Positions 8,621 to 18,123 are shown, numbered from the stretch's first letter. The stretch is 64,000 nucleotides of DNA from Sphingobium sp. 15-1 (GCF_013375535.1 NZ_JABXJG010000001.1:1302001-1366000); one strand, 5' to 3'. Made by a program: numbers and translations. Notes: generated by a model from the sequence alone, not told the origin.

Positions 8621-10149
8621 TGGACGATTTCTCCTTTTCCCGGCGGGACATGCTGGGCGCGCTGGGGGCGGGATTGCTGCTGCCCGAAACCGCGCTCGCC
8701 GCGCCCAAGCCGCGCGTGGGCGGACGCATTCGAGTGGCGAGCTTGTCCAGCTCGACCGCCGACACGCTCGATCCCGCAAAGGGCGCGCTGTCGACCGACT
8801 ATGTGCGCCATTACATGTTCTACAATGGGCTGACCCAGCTCGACCGCAACCTCGTCCCTCGCCCCGCTCTGGCCGAGCGGATCGAGAGCAGTGACCAGCA
8901 GAACTGGCATATCCGCCTGCGCCGGGGCGTGACCTTTCATGACGGAGCGACACTGACGGCGAAGGACGTGGTCTGGTCGCTGCTGCGGCATAAAGACCCC
9001 GCGACCGGCTCCAAAATGGCGACCATCGCGGAGCAATTTGCCGAGGTGAAGGCAAACGGCCCGCTGGACCTGACGATCCGTTTGACTGGTCCCAATGCCG
9101 ACCTGCCGACCATCCTCGCCCAGTCGCATTTCCTGATCCTGCGCGCCGGGACGAAGGATTTTCATAGCGCCAACGGCACCGGTCCCTATCGCTGCGCCCA
9201 GTTCCGCCCCGGCGTGCGGACGCTCGCCCGGCGCAACCCCAATTACTGGCGCAACGGCAAGCCCTATCTGGAAGAGATCGAACTGATCGGCATTCCCGAC
9301 GAGGTCAGCCGCGTCAACGCGCTGCTGTCGGGCGACGTGCATCTGATCATCGCGGTCAATCCGCGCTCGACCAAGCGTGTCCGCGCTTCCAGCCATCATG
9401 CGCTGCTGGAGAGCAAGTCCGGTCTCTACACCAACCTCATCATGCGGCAGGACGGCGCGCCGACCAACAATCCCCATTTCGTCGCGGCGATGAAATATCT
9501 GGTCGACCGGCCGCTGATCAAGCGGGCGCTCTATCGCGACTATGCGACGATCGCCAACGATCATCCGATCCCGCCCTTCCACCCCTATTACCGCGCCGAT
9601 CTGGCGCAAACCTCGCTCGATCTGGACAAGGCGAAATGGCATTTGCAGCGCGCCGGGCTGAATGGCGTGCGCTTGCCCGTCTATGCCTCCCCAGCGGCGG
9701 ACGGTTCCGTCGACATGGCGTCGATCATGCAGGAATATGGCTCCCGCGTCGGGCTTAACCTGGCCGTGAACCGGGTGCCGGGCGACGGTTACTGGTCGAC
9801 GCACTGGATGAAGCACCCGCTGACCTTCGGCAACACCAACCCCCGCCCGACCGCCGACCTGGTCTTCAGCCTCTTCTACAAGTCCGACGCCGACTGGAAC
9901 GAGTCCGGCTGGAAGAATCCGCGTTTCGACCGGCTGCTGATCGAAGCGCGCGGCGAAGCGGATCAGGCGCGACGCAAGCAGCTTTACGGCGAGATGCAGG
10001 GGTTGGTGCATGACCGCTGCGGGGTCGCCATTCCGGTCTTCATCAGCCTGATCGACGGCTATGACCGGCGCCTCAAAGGGCTGCAATCCATGTCCACCGG
10101 GGGCCTGATGGGTTATCAATTTGCCGAACATGTTTGGTGGGAAGGCTGA
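8620..10149 (+). CDS. ABC transporter substrate-binding protein, family 5 (peptide/opine type)
   Basis: This is a 509-residue solute-binding protein of the OppA/DppA/GsiB class. The N-terminus SRRDMLGALGAGLLL is a twin-arginine signal, so export may go through Tat. Family features include VRHYMFYNGLTQLDRNLVP, WHIRLRRGVTFHDGATLTAKDVV near residues 90-115, and NGTGPYRCAQF. Start 8620 is chosen because its ATG overlaps the previous stop (TGATG) and gives the signal peptide at the very N-terminus. The stop likewise overlaps the permease start. Family 5 proteins bind peptides, opines, nickel chelates and glutathione, so the ligand cannot be read from the sequence. Confidence 0.9.
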   Translation: MDDFSFSRRDMLGALGAGLLLPETALAAPKPRVGGRIRVASLSSSTADTLDPAKGALSTDYVRHYMFYNGLTQLDRNLVPRPALAERIESSDQQNWHIRLRRGVTFHDGATLTAKDVVWSLLRHKDPATGSKMATIAEQFAEVKANGPLDLTIRLTGPNADLPTILAQSHFLILRAGTKDFHSANGTGPYRCAQFRPGVRTLARRNPNYWRNGKPYLEEIELIGIPDEVSRVNALLSGDVHLIIAVNPRSTKRVRASSHHALLESKSGLYTNLIMRQDGAPTNNPHFVAAMKYLVDRPLIKRALYRDYATIANDHPIPPFHPYYRADLAQTSLDLDKAKWHLQRAGLNGVRLPVYASPAADGSVDMASIMQEYGSRVGLNLAVNRVPGDGYWSTHWMKHPLTFGNTNPRPTADLVFSLFYKSDADWNESGWKNPRFDRLLIEARGEADQARRKQLYGEMQGLVHDRCGVAIPVFISLIDGYDRRLKGLQSMSTGGLMGYQFAEHVWWEG

Positions 10150-11129
10150 TGGCTGGCGCATCCTCCTCTTCCGGCGCGAAGGCGGCGCTCTCGCTGATCG
10201 GCAAGCGCTTCGCCTCCTCGCTGCTGACGCTGGTCCTGGTGTCGCTGGTGGTCTTCACCATCGCGCAACTGCTGCCCGGCGACGCCGCGCAGGAAGCGCT
10301 CGGCCAAAGCGCCACCGCCGAACAGGTCGCCGCGCTGCGCCATGAGATGGGCCTCGACCGGCCCGCGCATGAACGTTACGTCTCCTGGCTCAGCGGCATG
10401 GTGAGCGGCGATCCCGGCCAGTCGCTGGTCGCCAATCTCCCCGTTTCCGAAGTCATCTCCAGCCGCCTGCCCAACAGCCTGTTGCTGGCGGCGCTCAGCG
10501 CGCTGGTGGCGGTGCCTGTGGCGCTCGCCATCGGCATCGGGTCCGCGATGAACCGGGGCGGAAGGCTGGACCGGGCGCTCAATATCTCCACACTCTCCAT
10601 GGTGGCAGTGCCGGAATTTCTGGTGGCGACGCTGGCGGTGCTGATCTTCTCGGTGAAGCTGCGCTGGCTGCCCTCCATTGCGCTGGTCGCGGACGATATG
10701 AGCTGGGGCGATTATCTGCGCGGGGCGGCGATGCCGATACTGTGCCTCAGCATCGTCGTCATCGCCCAGATGGCGCGCATGACCCGCGCCGCCGTGATCG
10801 ACCAGATGGACCGGCCCTATGTCGAAATGGCGGTGCTGAAGGGTGTGGCGCCGGTGCGGGTCGTGCTGCGACACATCATGCCCAACGCGGTCGCGCCCAT
10901 CGTCAACGCCATGGCGCTCAGCCTTTCCTACCTGCTGGGCGGCGCGATCATCGTCGAGACGATCTTCAACTATCCCGGCCTCGCAAGCCTGATGGTGAAC
11001 GCCGTCACCAGCCGCGACATGCCGCTGCTGCAAGCCTGCGCGATGATCTTCTGCGCGGCCTATCTCATCCTCATGCTGATCGCGGACGTCACCGCCATCC
11101 TCGCCAACCCCAGGCTGCGAGCCCAATGA
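10149..11129 (+). CDS. ABC transporter permease, DppB-like
   Basis: This is a 326-residue inner-membrane permease. The N-terminal helix (ASSLLTLVLVSLVVFTIAQLLPGD) carries the DppB-type LLPGD motif, and about six helices are visible. The EAA-like coupling loop is at DYVEMAVLKGVAPVRVVLRHIMPNA-type sequence around residues 225-250. It pairs with the DppC-like permease that begins inside its stop codon (ATGA overlap), and with the binding protein upstream. Together they form the channel of one peptide/opine importer. Confidence 0.9.
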   Translation: MAGASSSSGAKAALSLIGKRFASSLLTLVLVSLVVFTIAQLLPGDAAQEALGQSATAEQVAALRHEMGLDRPAHERYVSWLSGMVSGDPGQSLVANLPVSEVISSRLPNSLLLAALSALVAVPVALAIGIGSAMNRGGRLDRALNISTLSMVAVPEFLVATLAVLIFSVKLRWLPSIALVADDMSWGDYLRGAAMPILCLSIVVIAQMARMTRAAVIDQMDRPYVEMAVLKGVAPVRVVLRHIMPNAVAPIVNAMALSLSYLLGGAIIVETIFNYPGLASLMVNAVTSRDMPLLQACAMIFCAAYLILMLIADVTAILANPRLRAQ

Positions 11130-11947
11130 CCGCTTCCTCCCTCCGCTGGGCCAAAGCCCTTCCGCTGTCCGCCAAGATCGGGCTGATCTTCGTCCTCTTC
11201 TGGCTGGCCGTCGCGGTCTTCGGGCCGATGCTGGCGCCCTATCCGGTCGGCGCTTTCGTCGCCTATGACGTGTTCGACGGCATGTCGGCGCAGCATTGGC
11301 TGGGCAGCGACTATCTGGGGCGCGATGTGCTGAGCCGGTTGCTGTCGGGCGCGCGCTATACGGTGGGCCTGGCCGCCGCCGCCGCGATGCTGGCGAGCGG
11401 GACCGGCACGGCGCTGGCGCTGACCGCAGCGGTGGGCGGGCCGAAGGTGGACGAGCCGCTGTCGCGCTTCATGGATACGCTGATCTCGATTCCGTCCAAG
11501 ATATTGTCGCTGGTGCTGGTGGCGGCCTTCGGTTCTTCGTTGCCGCTGCTGCTGCTGATCGCCGCTGTGACCTATGTGCCGGGCAATTACCGCATCGCCC
11601 GCGCGCTGGCGGTGAACCTTGCGCAGATGGACTATGTGCAGGTCGCCCGCGCCAGAGGCGAAGGCCGCTTCCATCTAGCGCTTCGGGAAATTCTGCCGAA
11701 CATGATCCATCCGCTGCTGGCCGATTTCGGTCTGCGCTTCGTGTTCATCGTGTTGCTGCTGTCGGGGCTGAGCTTCCTCGGCCTTGGCGTGCAGCCGCCG
11801 GACGCCGACCTTGGCTCGCTGGTGCGCGAGAATATCTCCGGCCTTGGCGAAGGCGCACCCGCGATCCTGATGCCTGCCATCGCCATCGCGACGCTGACCG
11901 TGGGCGTCAACCTGCTGATCGACGGCCTCAAGGGGAAACGTCCATGA
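11126..11947 (+). CDS. ABC transporter permease, DppC-like
   Basis: This is a 273-residue permease. The LGSDYLGRDVLSRLLSGAR motif near residues 55-73 is diagnostic of DppC/OppC. An EAA-type loop follows at YVQVARARGEGRFHLALREI (about residues 170-189), and about six membrane helices are visible. The start at 11126 overlaps the previous stop (ATGA). The frame is open far upstream, but that stretch is the antisense-free shadow of the first permease and is not part of the protein. The stop overlaps the ATPase start in the same way. Confidence 0.9.
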   Translation: MTASSLRWAKALPLSAKIGLIFVLFWLAVAVFGPMLAPYPVGAFVAYDVFDGMSAQHWLGSDYLGRDVLSRLLSGARYTVGLAAAAAMLASGTGTALALTAAVGGPKVDEPLSRFMDTLISIPSKILSLVLVAAFGSSLPLLLLIAAVTYVPGNYRIARALAVNLAQMDYVQVARARGEGRFHLALREILPNMIHPLLADFGLRFVFIVLLLSGLSFLGLGVQPPDADLGSLVRENISGLGEGAPAILMPAIAIATLTVGVNLLIDGLKGKRP

Positions 11948-13776
11948 CCGCTCATGTCAAAGAGGCTCATGTCGAAGTCAAAGGGCTATGCGTCACGGCG
12001 CGCAACGCGGCGGGCGAGACCTTCCCCATCGTCAGCGACATCGACTTCGCGCTGAAGCGGGGCGAAGTGCTGGCGCTGATCGGGGAATCGGGATCGGGCA
12101 AGACGACCATCGCCCTCACCCTGCTCGGCCACGCCCGCCCCGGCGCGAAGATCGCGGGCGGCTCGATCCGCGTGGGCAAGTCCCAAATCCTCTCGCTCGA
12201 CGCCAAGGGCCTCGCAGCCCTACGCGGCAACCGCATCGCCTATATCGCGCAGTCGGCGGCGTCGGCCTTCAACCCGTCCCGCACGATCATGGATCAGGTG
12301 ATCGAACCGGCGCTGATCCACCATCTCATGTCCCGGGCAGAGGCGGAGAAGAAGGCGGTGGAGCTGTTCCGCGCACTGGCCCTGCCCTTTCCCGACATGA
12401 TCGGATCGCGCTATCCGCACCAGCTTTCGGGCGGCCAGTTGCAGCGGCTGATGGCAGCGATGGCGCTCGTCACCGATCCTGAACTGGTGATCCTGGACGA
12501 GCCGACCACCGCGCTCGACGTCACCACCCAGATCGAGGTGCTGCGCGCCTTCAAGGCGGTCGTGCTGGAACGCGGCGCGACGGCAATCTACGTCTCGCAC
12601 GACCTGGCCGTCGTGGCGCAGATGGCGGACCAAATCGTCGTGCTCAACCAGGGCCGCATCCGGGAGAAAGGCAGCGCGGATCAGGTGCTGCACCGCCCCG
12701 CCGACGATTATACCAAGACTTTGATGGCCGCTGCCCGCCCCGCCATCCGCCCCGCGCCCGGACAGGCCGACGCGCCCGCCGCCCCCTTGCTCGAAATCCG
12801 CGGCATGACGGCGGGCTATGGCAGGATCGGCAAGGATGGCCGCCCGCGCATCCCCGTGCTGCGCGACATCAACCTGACCATAGAGCGCGGCGCGACCCTG
12901 GGCGTGATCGGGGAGTCCGGTTCGGGCAAATCCACCATGGCCCGCGTGATCGCCGGCCTGCTGCCCCCCGCTCAGGGCGAGGTGCTGCTGAACGGCGAGC
13001 CTCTGCCGCCGGGTCTCAAGGGCCGTACCCGCGACCAGTTCCGGCGCATCCAATTGGTGTTCCAGAATGCCGACACCGCGCTCAATCCCGCGCATAGCGT
13101 CGGCCAGATCCTCTCCCGCCCGCTCGCCTTCTACCATGGGCTCAAGGGCAATGCCGCGCGCCTGCGGGTGCTGGAGCTGCTCGACCTTATCCGCCTGCCA
13201 GCGTCGGTGATCGACCGCCGCTGCGGCGAGCTGTCCGGCGGGCAGAAGCAGCGCATCAACCTCGCCCGCGCCCTTGCCGCCGACCCGGAACTGATCCTCT
13301 GCGACGAAGTGACCTCCGCCCTCGACACTGTGGTCGGCGCGGCGATCCTCGACCTGATGGCGGAGCTGCGCAGGGAATTGGGCGTCGCCTATATGTTCAT
13401 CAGCCACGACATCTCGACCGTGCGCGCGATCTGCGACGACATACTCGTCCTCTATTCCGGCACGATGGTGGACATGGGCAGGCGGGATGCGTTCCGCGCC
13501 GCGCCCTTCCACCCCTATACGGACCTGCTGATCGGTTCAGTGCCGGAAATGCGCGCCGGCTGGCTGGAGGAAAGCGGCGCGGGCCGCCCCCTCCCCCTGA
13601 TCGGCGCGCCTGCCGAGGAACCCGACCTCTGCCGCTTCCTGCCCCGCTGCCCGGCGCGGATCGACGGGCTGTGCAACCTCGCCCCGCCGCCGCGCCACAG
13701 GCTGGCCAAGGGCAACAGCATCCTGTGTCATCATGGAGAAGAAACTTTGACGCAAGTTCAAGGCGTCGCGGCATGA
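11944..13776 (+). CDS. Fused double ABC ATPase (DppD-DppF type)
   Basis: This 610-residue protein has two complete nucleotide-binding domains in tandem. The first has Walker A GESGSGKTT, signature LSGGQLQR and Walker B VILDEPTTALD. The second has Walker A GESGSGKST, signature LSGGQKQR and Walker B LILCDEVTSALD. Each half ends in the C-terminal oligopeptide-type region, and the last part has the Cys-rich FLPRCPARIDGLC motif typical of DppD/F. GsiA and YejF show the same fusion. One polypeptide therefore powers the importer formed with the two permeases. It overlaps both neighbours by ATGA. Confidence 0.93.
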   Translation: MTAHVKEAHVEVKGLCVTARNAAGETFPIVSDIDFALKRGEVLALIGESGSGKTTIALTLLGHARPGAKIAGGSIRVGKSQILSLDAKGLAALRGNRIAYIAQSAASAFNPSRTIMDQVIEPALIHHLMSRAEAEKKAVELFRALALPFPDMIGSRYPHQLSGGQLQRLMAAMALVTDPELVILDEPTTALDVTTQIEVLRAFKAVVLERGATAIYVSHDLAVVAQMADQIVVLNQGRIREKGSADQVLHRPADDYTKTLMAAARPAIRPAPGQADAPAAPLLEIRGMTAGYGRIGKDGRPRIPVLRDINLTIERGATLGVIGESGSGKSTMARVIAGLLPPAQGEVLLNGEPLPPGLKGRTRDQFRRIQLVFQNADTALNPAHSVGQILSRPLAFYHGLKGNAARLRVLELLDLIRLPASVIDRRCGELSGGQKQRINLARALAADPELILCDEVTSALDTVVGAAILDLMAELRRELGVAYMFISHDISTVRAICDDILVLYSGTMVDMGRRDAFRAAPFHPYTDLLIGSVPEMRAGWLEESGAGRPLPLIGAPAEEPDLCRFLPRCPARIDGLCNLAPPPRHRLAKGNSILCHHGEETLTQVQGVAA

Positions 13777-14081
13777 ACGGACGCTTCGTTCGTCTGGGCG
13801 AGACGGAACGCCCCCCGGTCACGCTGCATGTCGACGGCCAGCCGGTGACGGCGCTGGAGGGCGATACGCTGATGGTCGCGCTGCTCAGCGCGGGCGGCGC
13901 GCTGCGCCAGTCGGAATTCGGTGACGGCCGCCGGGCGGGCTTCTGCCTGATGGCCGCTTGCCAGGATTGCTGGGTCTGGACGGAGGGCGGCGACCGCTTG
14001 CGCGCCTGTTCCACGCTCGCGGCTTCGGGCCAGCGCATCCTCACCAGCCAGCCGGAGGCGACATGGCCGAACCACGCATAA
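13773..14081 (+). CDS. Small (2Fe-2S)-binding subunit, HcnA / opine dehydrogenase gamma type
   Basis: This is a 102-residue ferredoxin-fold protein. After a ubiquitin-like N-terminal half (VTLHVDGQPVTALEGDTLMV) it has CLMAACQDCWV and a distal RACST. These supply the four cysteines of a plant-type 2Fe-2S site in the CX4CX2C...C arrangement. Proteins of this size are the small subunits of HcnABC cyanide synthase, opine dehydrogenases (OoxA/NoxA neighbours) and D-hydroxyproline dehydrogenase. Its start overlaps the ATPase stop, and its 3' end overlaps the next gene by 19 bases. It is therefore the first subunit of a three-gene flavoenzyme. Confidence 0.85.
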   Translation: MNGRFVRLGETERPPVTLHVDGQPVTALEGDTLMVALLSAGGALRQSEFGDGRRAGFCLMAACQDCWVWTEGGDRLRACSTLAASGQRILTSQPEATWPNHA

Positions 14082-15439
14082 TCATCGTCGGCGCCGGGCC
14101 GTCGGGCGTGCGCGCGGCGGAAGCGGTGGTGAAGGCGGGCCTGCGCCCCATCGTCATCGACGAAGCGCGGCGCGCTGGCGGACAGATTTACCGCCGCCAG
14201 CCGGACAATTTCACCCGCCCCTATGAGAAGCTCTACGGCACCGAAGCCGGGCGGGCGAAGGCGCTGCACGACAGTTTCGACGGGCTGGCGGACCGGATCG
14301 ACTATCGCCCCGAGACTTTGGCGTGGAACGTCGCGGACGGGCAGGTCTGGACGGCTTGCGGCAACCGGCAGGAAACGCTGCCCTATGACGCGCTGATCCT
14401 CTGTACCGGCGCGACCGATCGGCTGATGCCGGTCAAGGGCTGGAATCTGGCGGGCACCTACAGCCTGGGCGGGTCGCAGGTGGCGCTCAAGTCGCAGGCG
14501 GTGTCCATCGGCCATGAAGTCGTGTTCATGGGTTCCGGGCCGCTGCTCTATCTGGTCGCCTCGCAATATGTGGAGGCCGGGGCGAAGGTTGCCGCGGTGC
14601 TGGACACCTCCCCAGCGGGCGCGCGGATCAAGGCGCTGCCCGACCTGCTCGCCATGCCGTCCGTGCTGTGGAACGGCGTCCAGCTCACCCGCAAGCTCGG
14701 CAAAGCGGGCATTCCGGTCCTTCACCGGATCACGCCGGTCGAGATAGTGGGCGATGCCGACAGCGGCGTGGATGGCGTGCACTTCCGCACCGCTTCGGGC
14801 GAGGAAAGGACGATAGCCTGCGATGCGGTGGCGATCGGCTATCACCTTCGTCCCGAAACCCAATTGGCCGATCTGGCGCGCTGCGAATTCGCCTTCGACG
14901 CGGACACGCATCACTGGTTGCCGAAGCGCGATGCGGATGGGCGGGCCAGCGCGGCCGGCGTCTATCTGGCCGGCGACGGCGCCAAAATCCTGGGCGCGAG
15001 GGCGGCGGAGGCGAGCGGCAGACTGGCGGCGCTGGCCGCGCTCTCCGACCTCGGCCTGCCGGTGGACAGCGGCGAAATGACCGCGCTGCGCCGCGATGTC
15101 GCCCATTATGCGAAATTCGCGCGCGGGCTGGCCACGGCCTTTCCCTGGCCCGCCCATCAGGCCGCGTCCCTCCCCGACGAAGCCATCATCTGCCGCTGCG
15201 AAGCCGTCAGCGCAGGCGACCTGCGCGCCGTCATGCGCGAAACCGGCGCGGTCGAAGCCAACCGCGCCAAGGCCTTCAGCCGCGTCGGCATGGGCCGCTG
15301 TCAGGGTCGCTATTGCGGCCTTGCGGCGGCGGAACTGATCGCCGCCGAAGCCCATATCCCGGTCGAGCAAGTCGGCCGCCTGCGGGGGCAAGCGCCGGTC
15401 AAACCGCTGCCCATCGCCATCGGAGAAGAAGAAGCATGA
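14063..15439 (+). CDS. FAD/NAD-binding oxidoreductase subunit, HcnB / OoxA-like
   Basis: This is a 458-residue pyridine-nucleotide-disulfide-type flavoprotein. The N-terminus has the loop IIIVGAGPSGVRAAEAV. A second nucleotide fold starts near VVFMGSGPLLYLVASQYV. The C-terminal 60 residues form a BFD-like 2Fe-2S domain with CRCEAV and GMGRCQGRYCG. HcnB and OoxA/NoxA alpha subunits share this composition. Start 14063 gives the Rossmann loop at residues 6-22; longer forms would run through the small-subunit gene. It very likely forms a complex with the small subunit and the next DAO protein, passing electrons to the respiratory chain. Confidence 0.87.
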   Translation: MAEPRIIIVGAGPSGVRAAEAVVKAGLRPIVIDEARRAGGQIYRRQPDNFTRPYEKLYGTEAGRAKALHDSFDGLADRIDYRPETLAWNVADGQVWTACGNRQETLPYDALILCTGATDRLMPVKGWNLAGTYSLGGSQVALKSQAVSIGHEVVFMGSGPLLYLVASQYVEAGAKVAAVLDTSPAGARIKALPDLLAMPSVLWNGVQLTRKLGKAGIPVLHRITPVEIVGDADSGVDGVHFRTASGEERTIACDAVAIGYHLRPETQLADLARCEFAFDADTHHWLPKRDADGRASAAGVYLAGDGAKILGARAAEASGRLAALAALSDLGLPVDSGEMTALRRDVAHYAKFARGLATAFPWPAHQAASLPDEAIICRCEAVSAGDLRAVMRETGAVEANRAKAFSRVGMGRCQGRYCGLAAAELIAAEAHIPVEQVGRLRGQAPVKPLPIAIGEEEA

Positions 15440-16566
15440 GCGCGGCCAGCGACGTCATCATCGTGGGCGGCGGGCTGATGGGCAGCTCCGCCGCTTTGTT
15501 CCTGCGCGGCCATGGCCTGTCGGTCACGCTGCTGGAGACCGACCTGATCGGGCGGCAGGCGAGCGGCACCAATTTCGGCAATGTCCGGCGGCAGGGGCGC
15601 GCGCTGCACCAGCTTCCCCTTGCCAATCGCGCCATCGCCATCTGGCGCAGGTCGCGGGAATTGCTGGGCGCGGATGTGGAATATCTCCAGTCGGGGCATA
15701 TCCGCGTCTGCTATCGCGAGCGGCCCGAACTGGTCGGCGCGATGGAGGATTATGCCGACAAGGCGCGGCATGAGGGCCTGGACCTTGAACTGCTGAGCGG
15801 CAATGCGCTGCGGGCGAAATTTCCCTTTTTCGGCAATGATGTGCTGGCGGGGTCCTATTCCGCGATGGACGGGCATGCCAATCCCCGCCTCGCCGCTCCC
15901 GCCTTTGCGCGGGCGGCGCAGCGCATGGGGGCGGCTATCCATGAGAATAGCAAGATCGTGGACGCGCAGAAGCTGGGCGAGGATTTCCTTGTCACCGCCG
16001 AGGATGGCCGGACTTTCCGGGCGCCGATCCTGCTGATCACGGCGGGCGCCTGGGGCAACGCCCTTTCCTCGCAGTTCGGGGAGCCGGTGCCCATCGTCCC
16101 GCGTGGCCCGAATATGAGCGTCACCGAGCCAGTGCCCTATGCCATCCATCCCGCCGTCGGCGTCATGACGCCGCTGGAGGAGGAGACCGTCTATTTCCGG
16201 CAAGTGGCGCGGGGGAATATCGTGCTGGGCGGCTCGACGCGTGGACCTTCCTATCCGGATCAATATCGCAGCTATGTGTTGCCGCAGAATACGCTGAGCC
16301 AATTGAAGCAAATCCGCCGCCTCGCGCCTGCACTTGGCAAGCTCAACATCATCCGCGTCTGGTCGGGGATCGAGGGCTATATGCCCGACAGCCAGCCCGT
16401 CATGGGACCGAGCGCAACCACCAGCGGGCTATATTATGCCTTCGGTTTTTCGGGGGCGGGCTTCCAGATCGGGCCGGGCGTGGGCGAGACGATGGCGGAG
16501 ATCATCGCCAAGGGTGCGACGGATATTCCGATGGAGCCGTATCAGATCGGGCGGTTTGCGGCTTGA
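15436..16566 (+). CDS. FAD-dependent amine/amino acid dehydrogenase subunit, HcnC / OoxB-like
   Basis: This is a 376-residue DAO-family flavoprotein. The FAD loop IIVGGGLMGSSAALFLRGHG is at residues 9-28, GTNFGNVRRQGR follows near residue 45, and the C-terminal FGFSGAGFQIGPGVGE contacts FAD. In HcnABC, octopine/nopaline dehydrogenases and D-hydroxyproline dehydrogenase this subunit oxidises the C-N bond of the substrate. It overlaps the HcnB-like gene by ATGA and is the last gene of the importer operon; an inverted repeat follows directly. The substrate is unknown, but an opine, D-amino acid or imino acid imported by the adjacent transporter is the simplest reading. Confidence 0.87.
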   Translation: MSAASDVIIVGGGLMGSSAALFLRGHGLSVTLLETDLIGRQASGTNFGNVRRQGRALHQLPLANRAIAIWRRSRELLGADVEYLQSGHIRVCYRERPELVGAMEDYADKARHEGLDLELLSGNALRAKFPFFGNDVLAGSYSAMDGHANPRLAAPAFARAAQRMGAAIHENSKIVDAQKLGEDFLVTAEDGRTFRAPILLITAGAWGNALSSQFGEPVPIVPRGPNMSVTEPVPYAIHPAVGVMTPLEEETVYFRQVARGNIVLGGSTRGPSYPDQYRSYVLPQNTLSQLKQIRRLAPALGKLNIIRVWSGIEGYMPDSQPVMGPSATTSGLYYAFGFSGAGFQIGPGVGETMAEIIAKGATDIPMEPYQIGRFAA

Positions 16567-16572
16567 TGAAAC

Positions 16573-16638
16573 GTGCTCCTGCGAAGGCAGGAGCCCAGTT
16601 CAGACGGCGGGACTGGGCTCCTGCCTTCGCAGGAGCAC
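16573..16638. repeat. Palindromic intergenic element, family P1, short copy
   Basis: The left arm GTGCTCCTGCGAAGGCAGGA and the right arm TCCTGCCTTCGCAGGAGCAC are perfect inverses, each also a small hairpin. The spacer is about 20 bases shorter than in the copies at 31731, 36156, 45797 and 51521. It sits between two convergent genes and could also act as a bidirectional terminator. Confidence 0.9.
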
Positions 16639-16650
16639 CGAGCACCCAGA

Positions 16651-18123
16651 TCAAAACTCAATCAGCGCCGTCTTGGTCTTGAGGTTCGCCATATAGGCCT
16701 CCCGCCCCAGATCCTTCCCGATGCCCGACTGTTTGTAGCCGCCGGTCGGCAGGATGAAGTCATTGCTCCGCCCATAGCGGTTCACCCACACCGTTCCCGC
16801 CTCCAGCGACCGCGTGGCCCGCAACGCCCGCGCGACATCGCCGGTATGCACGCCCGCCGCCAGGCCATAATCGCTGTCATTGGCGAGCGCATAAGCCTCT
16901 TCCTCGTCGGCAAAGGTCTGCACCGTCAGCACCGGTCCGAAAATTTCGCCCTGCACGGCTTCGCTCTTCTGATCGACATTGCCAAGCAGCGTCGGCGCGA
17001 AATAGCTGCCTTCCTGTGGCGAAGTGGCCCGACCGCCACCGGCCAGCACCTCAGCGCCTTCGGAGATGGCCCGCTTCACGATCCCATCCATCCGGTCGAG
17101 CTGACCTTCGGAAATGATTGGCCCCAAGGTCGTATCCGTCCGCCAGGTCGGCCCCGCCTTATGCGCGTTGAAGGCGGCCATGATCCGATCGATCACCTGA
17201 TCCGCGACCTTCTCCTGCACCAGCAGGCGCGATCCGGCGACGCACACCTGCCCGGCGTTCAGCGTGATCGCCCGCGCCACGATAGCCGCAGCCTTGTCCA
17301 GCCCGGCATCGGCAAAGACGATCTGCGGACTCTTGCCACCCAACTCCAAAGTCACCGGCTTAGGCCCGGTTTCCGCGCAGGCCGCCATGATCGCGGCCCC
17401 CGTCCGGGTGGAGCCGGTGAACGTCACCTTCGCCACCTCCGGCCGCCGCACCAGCGGATCGCCCACGGACCGCCCGTCGCCCTGCACGATGTTGAACACG
17501 CCTGCGGGCAGACCCGCCTCGACAGCCAGTTCCGCCAGCCGCACGATGCTGAACGGAGTCATTTCCGAAGGCTTCAGCACGACGCTGTTTCCGGCCGCGA
17601 TGGCAGGCGCGATCTTCCACCCCGCCATCACCAGCGGCAGGTTCCACGGCGCGATCGCCGCCACCACGCCATAGGGTTCCGCGATGGTGAGACCCAGCTT
17701 GTCCGGCGTCGTCGCCGCCACCTCGCCGCCCACCTTGTCCGCCCATTCCGCGTAGAAGCGGATCGTCTCTGCGGTATAACTCAAATCCCAAGCGTTGATC
17801 TCATTGATCGTGCGCGTCGACCCAAGCGCCTCCAGCGGTGCCAGATGCGCGGCATCTGCCTCGATCAGATCGGCCCAGCGCCGCAGCACCTTCATCCGCC
17901 CCCGTGGGTCGGTCTGCGCCCAGCCGCTTTTCTTGTAGGCCGCCTGCGCATTCTCCACCGCCTCGGCCAACTGCCCGGCATCGACGCAATCCAGTTCCGC
18001 CTGCACGCGCCCATCGGACGGACGGCGCACGGTGATCGCCTGCCCCCGCCCTTCGACCCGGCGGCCGCCGATGAAGTTATTGGCCTTTGCCAGACTGATG
18101 AGATCGGGGTTGAAACCGTCCAC
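16651..18123 (-). CDS. Aldehyde dehydrogenase family protein
   Basis: This 490-residue NAD(P)-dependent aldehyde dehydrogenase is convergent with the dehydrogenase operon. Visible features are the APWNLP motif, the Glu motif LELGGKSPQIVF, the catalytic Cys in NAGQVCVAGSRLLV, and FGPVLTVQTF. The GTG at 18123 is taken as start because an AGGAG site lies eight bases upstream and no ATG sits nearer. An earlier in-frame ATG would add 40 residues that match no family member I know. It probably oxidises the aldehyde released by the amine-oxidising enzymes nearby. Confidence 0.88.
   Translation of the reverse strand: MDGFNPDLISLAKANNFIGGRRVEGRGQAITVRRPSDGRVQAELDCVDAGQLAEAVENAQAAYKKSGWAQTDPRGRMKVLRRWADLIEADAAHLAPLEALGSTRTINEINAWDLSYTAETIRFYAEWADKVGGEVAATTPDKLGLTIAEPYGVVAAIAPWNLPLVMAGWKIAPAIAAGNSVVLKPSEMTPFSIVRLAELAVEAGLPAGVFNIVQGDGRSVGDPLVRRPEVAKVTFTGSTRTGAAIMAACAETGPKPVTLELGGKSPQIVFADAGLDKAAAIVARAITLNAGQVCVAGSRLLVQEKVADQVIDRIMAAFNAHKAGPTWRTDTTLGPIISEGQLDRMDGIVKRAISEGAEVLAGGGRATSPQEGSYFAPTLLGNVDQKSEAVQGEIFGPVLTVQTFADEEEAYALANDSDYGLAAGVHTGDVARALRATRSLEAGTVWVNRYGRSNDFILPTGGYKQSGIGKDLGREAYMANLKTKTALIEF

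Noticed and set aside
11296..13776. A possible permease-ATPase fusion of 826 residues in one frame
   Set aside because: The first 216 codons are out of frame with the DppC-like permease and read as nonsense; the ATG at 11944 overlaps the permease stop as for the other genes.
13400..15391. A 663-codon minus-strand open frame antisense to the HcnAB-like genes
   Set aside because: The plus-strand genes have clear motifs and overlaps; the antisense product has no recognisable domain.
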